Program-made: the position numbers and the translations under genes
Notes under the pieces: model-generated
Databases searched by the model: none
The model's input: only the letters and a program-made list of their open reading frames with translations
What the model was told of the DNA's origin: nothing
From: Myxosarcina sp. GA_180221_E-2-1-MAG-40_15
GTDB lineage: Bacteria > Cyanobacteriota > Cyanobacteriia > Cyanobacteriales > Xenococcaceae
Direction of reading: 5' to 3'
Assembly (NCBI GenBank): GCA_020692205.1
Contig: JAIMKV010000009.1
Coordinates: forward strand, 1-64,000
Length of the DNA stretch: 64,000 nucleotides
In this document: positions 56,392-64,000 of the stretch, piece after piece
How positions within the stretch are numbered: the stretch's first letter is position 1
How the letters are laid out: every line of letters begins with the position of its first letter

Positions 56392-57238
56392 TTATTTTGT
56401 TTGATTGAACTTCCTGCTCGCTTTTTAACTGTGCTTTAGCCTGTTGCCAAAGAGATTCTAACTCATCAAGATTGTAATCTGTCAGAGGACGAGGGGCGAA
56501 TTTTTCCATCATTGATAAACGTTGAATAAAACGACTGTTTGTTCCCTGTAAGCCATCAAACGGACTTAGATCATACCAACGAGCAAGATTAATTATCGTA
56601 AATAGCAAATCTCCTAATTCTTCTTGTTGGTGTGATTTATCCTCAGTAGCTAATGCTGCTTTAAATTCGGCTAACTCTTCTGCAAACTTTGACCAGACTC
56701 CTTCTATATTTGTCCATTCAAAACCTGCCGCTGCTGCCTTGGTCGATATTTTCATTCCTGCAATTAGGGGTGGTAAGCTGCGAGCATAGCGTTTTAACTT
56801 ACGGCTAAGCAACTGTGCTTGTTCGGGAGTTTCTCCTTTCTCCGCTGCCTTAATTTGTTCCCAGTTTTGAGCGACTTGCGCTGCATTATCGACTTCTACC
56901 TCAGCAAAGACATGAGGATGACGACGAATCAGCTTTTCGGTAATTCCCCTGGCAACATCTTCCAGGGTAAAATCTTGGCGTTCACTAGCGATTTGAGTCT
57001 GCAAGACTACTTGTAACAATAAATCACCTAGCTCTTCGGCGATCGCTTCAGGATCTTCTCGTTGCAGTGCATCGACAACTTCGTAAGCTTCTTCAATGAC
57101 GTAGGGGATCAAAGTCTGTGGTGTTTGCGCTAAATCCCAAGGACATCCCTCATCGGGGGATCTTAGCTGAGCAACTACTTCAATCAAACGCTGTAGGGCC
57201 TCTAAAATAGACTGATGGGTCGTTGAATGAGAATCCAT
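56378..57238 (-). CDS. mazG: Nucleoside triphosphate pyrophosphohydrolase MazG
   Basis: 286 residues with two MazG repeats: DEGCPWDLAQTPQTLIPYVI followed by EEAYEVVDAL and EELGDLLLQVV (E-rich metal-binding helices), and a second EFKAALATED..EELGDLLFTII. It hydrolyses NTPs to NMP plus pyrophosphate, cleaning aberrant nucleotides. The gene overlaps the next by 14 bp on the minus strand. Confidence 0.93.
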   Translation of the reverse strand: MDSHSTTHQSILEALQRLIEVVAQLRSPDEGCPWDLAQTPQTLIPYVIEEAYEVVDALQREDPEAIAEELGDLLLQVVLQTQIASERQDFTLEDVARGITEKLIRRHPHVFAEVEVDNAAQVAQNWEQIKAAEKGETPEQAQLLSRKLKRYARSLPPLIAGMKISTKAAAAGFEWTNIEGVWSKFAEELAEFKAALATEDKSHQQEELGDLLFTIINLARWYDLSPFDGLQGTNSRFIQRLSMMEKFAPRPLTDYNLDELESLWQQAKAQLKSEQEVQSNKINDHI

Positions 57239-57279
57239 GCTCTTTTATTACTATAACTTTATTTTTAGCTCAATTTTTT

Positions 57280-57558
57280 TTAGGCGGTTCGAGCCTGCTT
57301 AATCATGGCTATCAGAGTATGGTGAGCGTCCTCTGCATCTTTGAGAAGATGATCAAACTCGACTCGAACAGGGACTACTTCTCCAGCAATTCGAGCTGAG
57401 ATATTCATTCCTTGGGGATCGATTGAGTTCATAGTTGCGGTTTCTGCTTGAGGCGCATTGCCATAAACTCTGGCATAAAGAGCGATCGCCTCAGCGTGAT
57501 CTTGGTTCATGTGTTGACAAATGCGATCGCTAATAGCAGGAGTAATCGGTTCAGACAT
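57280..57558 (-). CDS. DUF2470 domain protein
   Basis: 92 residues. ICQHMNQDHAEAIALYARVY and ATMNSIDPQGMNISARIAGE are the DUF2470 core, found next to or fused with pyridoxamine-phosphate-oxidase-like heme proteins and in chlorophyll-synthesis regulators. Here it stands alone. The HMNQDH stretch contains the conserved His/Asp. Function likely in tetrapyrrole handling but not shown. Confidence 0.82.
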   Translation of the reverse strand: MSEPITPAISDRICQHMNQDHAEAIALYARVYGNAPQAETATMNSIDPQGMNISARIAGEVVPVRVEFDHLLKDAEDAHHTLIAMIKQARTA

Positions 57559-57706
57559 AATTAGTTTTTGATGTGAGTTTAAACGCTAGTTTTTCCAGAT
57601 TATCTATGTCAGTCAAGATTATTATGCCAGTAAATCAGCCCGAGCTTGAGTAATTATCAAGGCGATCGTCAATGATTTGACCGAATATTAACCAAAAGTC
57701 TCATAA

Positions 57707-58162
57707 TTATAGAAGTTCAGTATTTCTTACTTTGCGAATTGTTTGAGGCAAAACACCTACTAGCAAAGCAAAAGCTTCATCAGGAAGATCAGCCACCGTT
57801 TCCATATCAAACCAATGTTCAAACTGATTTAAAATAACCTGCGCTCTTTCTGTTGGTTCGGGGTTGTCGATAATTTGCTTAGTTAGTCGAACCCATTGTC
57901 GTCTCATCTTGTAGGCTTGCTTTCTTTCTTGAGAATTTTGAGGGGCAACTAAAGACACATTACCTACCGCTAGCAGATTAATTATACCTAGATCGAATTG
58001 TCCACCAACAATTGCTCCTGGCCCGGCAAATTCAGCATGGTACTTTTTATAAATAATGAGTCCATTTTTGCGACGCGGATTAACTATCAATAACTCTTTG
58101 GCTTTTAATCTTGATAGAAGCCGCTCGATTTTAAACTTACTGTCTATATTTTGTTCGTTCAC
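57707..58162 (-). CDS. Conserved hypothetical protein, 151 aa
   Basis: Starts at GTG 58162. Basic, with KFKIERLLSRLKAKELLIVN, GPGAIVGGQFDLGIINLLAV and a C-terminal ADLPDEAFALLVGVLPQTIR. No domain recognised and no membrane helix. It has a 149-bp spacer before the DUF2470 gene, so it may be separately transcribed. Confidence 0.6.
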   Translation of the reverse strand: MNEQNIDSKFKIERLLSRLKAKELLIVNPRRKNGLIIYKKYHAEFAGPGAIVGGQFDLGIINLLAVGNVSLVAPQNSQERKQAYKMRRQWVRLTKQIIDNPEPTERAQVILNQFEHWFDMETVADLPDEAFALLVGVLPQTIRKVRNTELL

Positions 58163-58256
58163 TCTTTAAGTACTATCGCTCAAGCTCAAAATCTCAGCAG
58201 ATTACCATCAACTTAGCACCATAATTTTAAAATGAACTATAAAGAACTATAAATTT

Positions 58257-58868
58257 TTAATCTGTTTTAATCTGTTTTTTTAATAGTAGGCGCGGTGAAT
58301 AATCAAACCACAAGTTGCCCCAATTTGCTTCTATATTTGAAATTTGGTAGCCGTGATGACAATATAACTGTTTAGCAGAGTCATTATTATCTAAAACATG
58401 AAGCCGAGTTTCTTGATAACCCCAATCGAGAGCAATCTGCTCACATTTAGTTAAAAGCTGACTACCAATACCCCGACGGCGGAAATCTGGATTAACGGCT
58501 AGGTTAGAAATATAGGGATACTGAACGTTAGTAGACCATAGAGAAGGAGAACGCAGTGCTATTTCCACAGTACCAACAATTGATAAGTCTGAATTGTCCT
58601 TCGCTCTAACTTGAGAATCTTGATGATCTGACGGGGGTAATTTAGCTACAAAGCAACGATAAAGGGGCGAATGAGAACGTAGACGGTAGCGCAAATCTTC
58701 ATTAATGGTAAATTGCAGAAATGGATAAATCCAGCTAGCAAAATGAGGAAAGTTATAAAAACTCTGGGCCAAAATTGTGCTAATTGCTTTAGTATTTTCT
58801 ATTGCAGCGGGGTGAATAGTTAATTTTAAATTGTTATCGATGTTGTGATCAACGGATTTTAAAATCAT
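58257..58868 (-). CDS. GNAT-family N-acetyltransferase
   Basis: 203 residues. The core SNLAVNPDFRRRGIGSQLLT (acetyl-CoA pyrophosphate loop R-R-x-G-I-G) is intact, followed by LHVLDNNDSAKQLYCHHGYQ, the C-terminal GNAT segment. The N-terminal half has an odd insert with polar residues (PPSDHQDSQVRAKDNSDLS). The substrate is unknown. In contrast to the broken GNAT at 604-1034, this copy is complete. Confidence 0.85.
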   Translation of the reverse strand: MILKSVDHNIDNNLKLTIHPAAIENTKAISTILAQSFYNFPHFASWIYPFLQFTINEDLRYRLRSHSPLYRCFVAKLPPSDHQDSQVRAKDNSDLSIVGTVEIALRSPSLWSTNVQYPYISNLAVNPDFRRRGIGSQLLTKCEQIALDWGYQETRLHVLDNNDSAKQLYCHHGYQISNIEANWGNLWFDYSPRLLLKKQIKTD

Positions 58869-58974
58869 TAACTAAAAAGTAAACTCAAATTGTTTAATAA
58901 TTGTAGTTGCAGATGAAGGCGGATGGGTTTTTTCTTAACTGTTTGGGAATAATAAGATTATGCCTTTGGCTTTT

Positions 58975-59097
58975 AGACAATTGCACCAAGCCCCGTCGTT
59001 TCACGGCGGGGTCTCTCTGACTTCGTTAATCAAGAGCTTTAACTGCTTTTAATTTAAGTTAATCGCTTTTGGCTTAGTTGGTGTCGCTCAATTGTCT
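58975..59097. repeat. 123-bp inverted-repeat element with inner hairpin, upstream of the cyclase
   Basis: Left arm AGACAATTGCACCAAGCC (58975-58992) pairs with the right arm 59071-59097, which reads in reverse complement AGACAATTG-(5)-CACCA-(3)-AAGCC. Between them is a stem-loop (58991-59011): CCCCGTCG/CGGCGGGG with loop TTTCA. It is like the ends of non-autonomous IS200/IS605-group elements and lies 26 bp before the cyclase start. It may be a mini-element or a structured leader. Confidence 0.65.
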
Positions 59098-59122
59098 TTG
59101 ATCGCAAACCAAAATTGAATCA

Positions 59123-61447
59123 ATGCTTCAATCTGAATATAGTGAGCTACTGAGTGATTTGTCTTGGGAAAAGACGGGTCAAGTCATCGTTGATGGAGTT
59201 GGTCAGTTGCTTAACATTGACATCGCCATATTACATATTAATCAATTGCCGTCTCAAGCTGAACAGTATTTCTTCTATCAAAAATTTAACGCAGAAAGCT
59301 CCCAAATAGATGCGGATTTACTCAAATTAACAGTCACACCTTGTACTGAATTTAGTTTGAATAACTTAATTATTAATCAGTATGAGACTCAAAAATCTGA
59401 GCTACAGGTTACTACTAGCTATCAAGCTTGTATGCAGGCTAAAATACGTTCTACTTTATCTATTGCTCTATTTTCCCAAAGTAATTTATCTGCTTCTTTG
59501 ACGATACATCGCCTTCAAAAATTTGATTGTTGGCAAGAACAAGAGGTAAAAGCGGTGAGGATGATGGCAAATCAGGCGAGTCTACTGATTTCTCAAATGC
59601 TAGCTAAAGAGAAGCTACAAGAATTAGCTCATCGAGAAACGACGATCAATCGCATTACGGCAACAATCCGTTCTAGCTTAGAGCCACCAGTGATGTTTGC
59701 GACTATAGCCAAAGAGTTAGGGGAAGCGTTAAAAGTGGACGGCTGTACTCTATCGCTGTGGACTAAAAGCGATCGCTTTGTTAAATGTGTCGGCTTATAC
59801 AATCCTTATGAACCGCAAAAAATTATCAAAGATTCTCCTGACTGGCAACAGGCGACTACCTCCAGCGTGCCGATTCATAAAAATCCAATTCTTCAAGCTC
59901 TTTTATTTACTAAAAAAACGGTTAAGTCTTCAGACTTGGAACAGCAGCAAAATTTGGCTCGTTATGAGCTTCCCTGGCACGCTAAAGCCAGAGCTTTGAT
60001 GATTGTACCGTTAATTGTCGAGGAGGAACTTATTGGTAGTATTACCCTGAGACAGTCTGACACGTCTCGTAATTGGAGCCAGTCAGAAATTGATTTAGCC
60101 GAAGCCGTTGCATCCCAGGCAGCGATCGCGATTGATCAGGTTTTAACTCATCAACAAGTAAAAGAATTAGCTCATCGAGAAACGACGATCAATCGCATTA
60201 CGGCAACAATCCGTTCTAGCTTAGAGCCACCAGTGATGTTTGCGACTATAGCCAAAGAGTTAGGGGAAGCGTTAAAAGTGGACGGCTGTACTCTATCGCT
60301 GTGGACTAAAAGCGATCGCTTTGTTAAATGTGTCGGCTTATACAATCCTTATGAACCGCAAAAAATTATCAAAGATTCTCCTGACTGGCAACAGGCGACT
60401 ACCTCCAGCGTGCCGATTCATAAAAATCCAATTCTTCAAGCTCTTTTATTTACTAAAAAAACGGTTAAGTCTTCAGACTTGGAACAGCAGCAAAATTTGG
60501 CTCGTTATGAGCTTCCCTGGCACGCTAAAGCCAGAGCTTTGATGATTGTACCGTTAATTGTCGAGGAGGAACTTATTGGTAGTATTACCCTGAGACAGTC
60601 TGACACGTCTCGTAATTGGAGCCAGTCAGAAATTGATTTAGCCGAAGCCGTTGCATCTCAGGCAGCGATCGCCGTTTGCCAAGCAAAACTATATCAAACC
60701 ACCAAAAGACAAGCACAGCAGCTACAAATTGAAGAACAAAAAGTCAGAAAGCTAAATTATTATCTTACGGAGTCGGTATTAAAACGATTTCTACCCGAGG
60801 CAATTGTTAACAAAGCTGCTACGGGAGAACTTTCTTTGGATCTAACCCCTGAACCCCGACGAATCACGGTTTTATTCTGCGATTTGGTTGGCTTTACCAA
60901 TTTATCTAGTCAGTTAGGAGTACTTCCCTTGGCAGAAATACTTAACGAGTATCTAGAAGCAATGAGTAAAGCAGTATTTGACCGCGGTGGCACGGTAGAC
61001 AAATTTATTGGCGATGGCGTGATGGCAATGTTTGGCGCACCTGAAGATTTATCTTGTCCCGAACAAGCAACCAGAGCGATCGCCACGGCCGAAACTATGT
61101 ATTTCTATCTGCAAAAGCTAAATGAACGTTGGCAAGCCAAAGCTTTGAAAACCAACCGTCAAGTTCCTCTACTAAAAATGCGCTGTGGAATTCATCAGGG
61201 GAAAGCGGTAGTGGGAATGTTCGGTGGCGGACAAAGAAAAGACTATACTGCTGTAGGTAAAGTAGTCAATATTGCAGCTCGTTTACAGAACGTTGCTTCT
61301 CCTAACAGTATCCTGATCTCAGAAGCTGTAGTGAATTCTTTAGGAAACAAAGTTAATTGGGAACCAGGACAAAATTTTCAGCTTAAAGGTATCGAACCAG
61401 ATTTTCGGGCATTTAAGATTAAAATCAAAGACGATTGGCACTTATAG
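59123..61447 (+). CDS. Class III adenylate/guanylate cyclase with three GAF domains
   Basis: 774 residues. A divergent GAF-like domain fills about 1-165. Two GAF modules follow, almost identical at the DNA level (residues 166-336 and 347-517). A linker with VLKRFLPEAIVNKAATGE precedes the cyclase domain (about 580-765): FCDLVGF (metal Asp D587), GGTVDKFIGDGVMAMFGAP (K and second Asp), YTAVGKVVNIAARLQ (T/N/R residues). The lysine in VDKF and the D-to-T position (DYTAVG) favour adenylate cyclase. GAFs may bind cyclic nucleotides or bilins; no obvious chromophore Cys is seen. It is likely soluble. Confidence 0.88.
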   Translation: MLQSEYSELLSDLSWEKTGQVIVDGVGQLLNIDIAILHINQLPSQAEQYFFYQKFNAESSQIDADLLKLTVTPCTEFSLNNLIINQYETQKSELQVTTSYQACMQAKIRSTLSIALFSQSNLSASLTIHRLQKFDCWQEQEVKAVRMMANQASLLISQMLAKEKLQELAHRETTINRITATIRSSLEPPVMFATIAKELGEALKVDGCTLSLWTKSDRFVKCVGLYNPYEPQKIIKDSPDWQQATTSSVPIHKNPILQALLFTKKTVKSSDLEQQQNLARYELPWHAKARALMIVPLIVEEELIGSITLRQSDTSRNWSQSEIDLAEAVASQAAIAIDQVLTHQQVKELAHRETTINRITATIRSSLEPPVMFATIAKELGEALKVDGCTLSLWTKSDRFVKCVGLYNPYEPQKIIKDSPDWQQATTSSVPIHKNPILQALLFTKKTVKSSDLEQQQNLARYELPWHAKARALMIVPLIVEEELIGSITLRQSDTSRNWSQSEIDLAEAVASQAAIAVCQAKLYQTTKRQAQQLQIEEQKVRKLNYYLTESVLKRFLPEAIVNKAATGELSLDLTPEPRRITVLFCDLVGFTNLSSQLGVLPLAEILNEYLEAMSKAVFDRGGTVDKFIGDGVMAMFGAPEDLSCPEQATRAIATAETMYFYLQKLNERWQAKALKTNRQVPLLKMRCGIHQGKAVVGMFGGGQRKDYTAVGKVVNIAARLQNVASPNSILISEAVVNSLGNKVNWEPGQNFQLKGIEPDFRAFKIKIKDDWHL
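59619..60672. repeat. Tandem 511-bp duplication inside the cyclase gene
   Basis: Copy 1 (59619-60129) and copy 2 (60162-60672), period 543 bp, 32-bp linker. By eye only one base differs (C at 60115, T at 60658). The duplication is an exact multiple of three (181 codons), so the frame is preserved. Confidence 0.95.
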
Positions 61448-61599
61448 GTTAATTATTTCTTCTGCCAAGCGATCGCGAATTATTTTCCATTAATTAACCA
61501 AAATATCAGCAAATCTTGGTTTTTTCTGCAATCTTCGGCAATATTTATTAGGCTAAGTAATAAAGATTAAATTTATACCCCAGCCCTCAAAACGCCACT

Positions 61600-62793
61600 A
61601 TGGTCGAACAGATTAAATTCCAATATTCTCTATCTTGGATTACTCAGATTGCCCAAATTCCTCAGTCAATTTGGGATGAGTTAGCAAAACCGTTAAACAC
61701 ACCATTTTTAGAATGGGAATGGCTTAACAACATTGAAACTTCTGGTAGTGCTACGGCTCGTACTGGATGGCAACCTTGCCATTTAGCAGTATGGCGCAAC
61801 AGTCAGCTAATTGGAGCAGCACCTTTATACATTAAAGGACATAGCTATGGAGAATTTGTCTTTGACCATCAGTGGGCAGATTTATCTCATCGTTTAGGTG
61901 TAGAGTACTACCCTAAATTAGTGGGTATGACTCCTTTTACTCCAGCAGTAGGATATCGTTTCTTGATCGCTCCTGAAGAAGATGAAGCAATGATTACCGA
62001 ACTTATGGTGGCAGCAATTGATAATTTCTGCGATCGCAATCGTCTTTCAAGCTGCAATTTCTTATTTGTCGATCCTGATTGGCAAGCAATCATGACCCAA
62101 AATGGGTTTCATAGTTGGCTGCATCATGGTTATATCTGGTCTAATCTTGATTTTAAAAGTTTTGATGACTATCTCAAAATGTTTAATAGTGACCAGCGCA
62201 AAAATATTAAACGCGAGCGAAAAGCTGTAGCCAAAGCTGGTTTATATACTAAAACCTACGTTGGTTCAGAGATTCCTCGCCATTTATATTCTGATATTTA
62301 TCGATTTTATAGTAGTACTTGCAACAAATTTTATTGGGGTAGTAAATACTTAACTCGCCAGTTTTTTGAACAGCTTGATCCTAACTATAGCGATCGCATT
62401 TTACTGGTAGCAGCATACACAGAACAAGACGACAAAACTCCTGTAGGAATGTCTTTTTGTCTCCATAAAGGCGAGAATTTATATGGTCGCTACTGGGGTT
62501 GCTATGAGGAATATGACTGTTTACATTTCGAGACTTGTTATTACAAGCCAATTGAATGGGCAATAGCCAATGGGATAAAAATGTACGATCCTGGTGCAGG
62601 AGGCAGACACAAGAAACGAAGGGGATTTCCTGCCACTGCCAATTATAGTTTACATCGTTTTTATAACCACCGTATGGCTCAAGTATTAAATAACTATATG
62701 GGTGAAGTCAATCGCATGTCGCAAGCAGAAATTACGGCAATTAACGATAACCTGCCTTTCAATCAACAAGAAATCACCTTCAATTTAGATTGA
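61600..62793 (+). CDS. FemAB-like / DUF482 peptidoglycan-related acyltransferase
   Basis: 397 residues. Two GNAT-like subdomains. The segments FLEWEWLNNIETSGSATART, FDHQWADLSHRLGVEYYPKL and LHFETCYYKPIEWAIANGIK with FDPGAGG-like MYDPGAGGRHKKRRGF are typical of the DUF482 (peptidogalycan biosynthesis) family. It may transfer an amino acid to a wall precursor. Substrate unknown. Single gene. Confidence 0.85.
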   Translation: MVEQIKFQYSLSWITQIAQIPQSIWDELAKPLNTPFLEWEWLNNIETSGSATARTGWQPCHLAVWRNSQLIGAAPLYIKGHSYGEFVFDHQWADLSHRLGVEYYPKLVGMTPFTPAVGYRFLIAPEEDEAMITELMVAAIDNFCDRNRLSSCNFLFVDPDWQAIMTQNGFHSWLHHGYIWSNLDFKSFDDYLKMFNSDQRKNIKRERKAVAKAGLYTKTYVGSEIPRHLYSDIYRFYSSTCNKFYWGSKYLTRQFFEQLDPNYSDRILLVAAYTEQDDKTPVGMSFCLHKGENLYGRYWGCYEEYDCLHFETCYYKPIEWAIANGIKMYDPGAGGRHKKRRGFPATANYSLHRFYNHRMAQVLNNYMGEVNRMSQAEITAINDNLPFNQQEITFNLD

Positions 62794-62954
62794 GCCATAG
62801 ATCATCTGGCACAATCACATTAAGTACGAAATCATGGATCGGGCGATCGCTAATAACTTGAGAACTAGCTGAGCAAGATCTAACTCTAGGGAGATAAAGA
62901 TAGAAGAGAGTTCTAATAAAATGGCGAATGTAGAGAAATTAATCATAAATAAAT

Positions 62955-63362
62955 ATGTTGAGTTCACAACTATCGATTGGTAGACTAAAAGCTTACGCAG
63001 GTAAATTGACCCTTGCGATGAGTGCGATCGCTTTATCTATTTTTGTCTGGTTTGGTTTTGCTTCAGTTACCGGTCTTACAGCTAATGCAGAAACTATCGG
63101 TGACCTACCTTTGATTGTTGCTACATCTGGGGTATCTGATCAAGTGGAAGGTACAGCAGAAAAAGGTATTGGTACAATCAGACGTAACCTGGGTGATATG
63201 ACAGGAGATACATCTGAACAAGCAGAAGGTGCAATGCAGCAGGCTAAAGGTGACGCTAAGCAAAATTTAGGCACTGCTAAAAACAAATTTGATGATGCTA
63301 AAGATACTGTAGAAGATAAATCTGAAAGTATTATCGATTCAGTAAAAAACTTCTTTGAATAA
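62955..63362 (+). CDS. CsbD-like stress protein with N-terminal membrane segment
   Basis: 135 residues. A signal- or membrane-anchor-like N-terminus (LTLAMSAIALSIFVWFGFAS) precedes a CsbD-type tail: DQVEGTAEKGIGTIRRNLGD then TSEQAEGAMQQAKGDAKQNL. CsbD proteins are helical stress proteins. Exported or anchored CsbD forms are less common, so location may be periplasmic or thylakoid lumen. Start ATG 62955. Confidence 0.75.
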   Translation: MLSSQLSIGRLKAYAGKLTLAMSAIALSIFVWFGFASVTGLTANAETIGDLPLIVATSGVSDQVEGTAEKGIGTIRRNLGDMTGDTSEQAEGAMQQAKGDAKQNLGTAKNKFDDAKDTVEDKSESIIDSVKNFFE

Positions 63363-63543
63363 ATCAATACCAGCCAAGAGAAAGTTTCTTGTTGAGTGGT
63401 GATTAATCGACAATTAATCAACAAGCAAATTAAGTAATCAGAATGCCAACTTGCATGTTGTTCCAATCTCGGTCATTAATCGCCTTTCTTATCACTAATT
63501 AATCTAAATTGTTTATTTAGCCATAATTTAAAAACATATAGCA

Positions 63544-63894
63544 ATGAGTCAAGAACCACAAAATGCTTTTAAAGACGATGGAATTCGCCCAATCCAAAGC
63601 ACAGAGCTTGAAATAGCAGCTACTTTTGAGGAGGATGGAGAACGTCCGATCGCCGAAAGTCCAGAGTTTTTGCTGCGCGATCGCCAACTAAATAGTAATA
63701 GCAGTTTAAGCGAAAATAACGACGTTCAAACCCCCCAAGATCTTGATAGTTCTAGTCCTGTAAGTAACAGCGAATCAAAGGTTGTTGATACTTTTGAAGC
63801 TGATGGAAAACGTCCCATTATGGCTAATGAATATGAGGTAGTAGATACTATCAGTATTGATGGCGAACGTCCTATTACTTCTAATAATAGTTAG
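63544..63894 (+). CDS. Acidic protein with four DGxRPI repeats
   Basis: 116 residues, predicted disordered and acidic. The motif xxxxDGxRPI occurs four times: FKDDGIRPI (9-17), FEEDGERPI (28-36), FEADGKRPI (about 82-90) and ISIDGERPI (about 101-109), spaced 19 residues apart within the first and last pairs. The middle is a Ser/Asn-rich linker. No known function or domain is recognised. RBS-like sequence is weak. Confidence 0.65.
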   Translation: MSQEPQNAFKDDGIRPIQSTELEIAATFEEDGERPIAESPEFLLRDRQLNSNSSLSENNDVQTPQDLDSSSPVSNSESKVVDTFEADGKRPIMANEYEVVDTISIDGERPITSNNS

Positions 63895-64000
63895 GCAGTT
63901 TTTTAGTATAGGGGTTATTTATCTTGCTAAAGATAGAAATAACCCTCAGATAAACAACTATATATAAATCATTAGATAGAAGAAAAGCTAGGCTACAATT

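Noticed and set aside
59778-60542. Two identical 73-residue open frames inside the cyclase gene
   Set aside because: They are out-of-frame shadows whose identity only reflects the DNA duplication.

Overview
The window is cyanobacterial chromosome. The octamer GCGATCGC (HIP1) recurs throughout. The gene set also fits: the SufR/sufB pair with its CAAC-N6-GTTG operator, aerobic hemF, menE of the phylloquinone pathway, a cyanobacterial RRM protein, MMADHC-like and TrpD2 families, and heptamer tandem-repeat families in the spacers. The low GC and small interspersed repeats suggest a unicellular or baeocyte-forming lineage, but the genus cannot be fixed from sequence alone. No tRNA, rRNA or CRISPR array was found.

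Layout. 1-1560 is a decay zone: a TetR regulator, a GNAT acetyltransferase and an integron-type integrase have each lost internal sequence. 1569-4188 is a zinc-uptake operon (znuA-C-B, minus strand) under a near-perfect Zur/Fur-type palindrome. 4311-6636 is sufB and its divergent repressor sufR, with two candidate SufR sites between them; sufC, sufD and sufS are not here. 6801-26209 is ordinary core and accessory metabolism: hemF, a Tat-type aldo/keto reductase, MAPEG, a CDF exporter, rsmB-terB, an MFS/spermidine-synthase fusion, a DUF2817 peptidase, ilvE, an M61 peptidase, a KtrA-like protein, an ABC-2 permease, an MprF-like protein and CorA. 26210-31686 has a hairpin-rich spacer, an oligopeptide-type binding lipoprotein and secD-secF.

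31690-33090 carries an OMEGA-type mobile element: an HNH-less IscB relative (IsrB) with an intact RuvC triad, a structured upstream spacer that is the likely omega-RNA, and a right-end hairpin. 33399-44772 holds a frameshifted secreted protein gene, ribF, an Ap4A phosphorylase, an RNA-binding protein, an MMADHC-like/trpD2/NtcB-like LysR cluster, csaB and a dynamin-like GTPase. 44985-51733 holds a DUF29 gene overlapping a small gene, egtD, glutathione-dependent formaldehyde dehydrogenase, an unlisted 43-residue membrane protein gene, menE and a photolyase.

51760-53983 is a second decay zone, with an IS110-like transposase tail, a DUF559 pseudogene and an orphan 3' end of glmU. These surround an intact Na/Pi cotransporter gene with a three-repeat Pho-box-like leader. 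54032-63894 holds PfkB, ThiO-like and MazG proteins, small conserved proteins, and a class III nucleotide cyclase whose GAF module is duplicated with 510/511 identical bases just downstream of a 123-bp inverted-repeat element. A FemAB-like protein, a CsbD-like protein and a protein built of DGxRPI repeats follow.

Most promising for follow-up: the IsrB/omega-RNA element, the near-perfect GAF duplication, the inverted-repeat element before the cyclase, the Zur and Pho operators, and the deletion-type pseudogenes.
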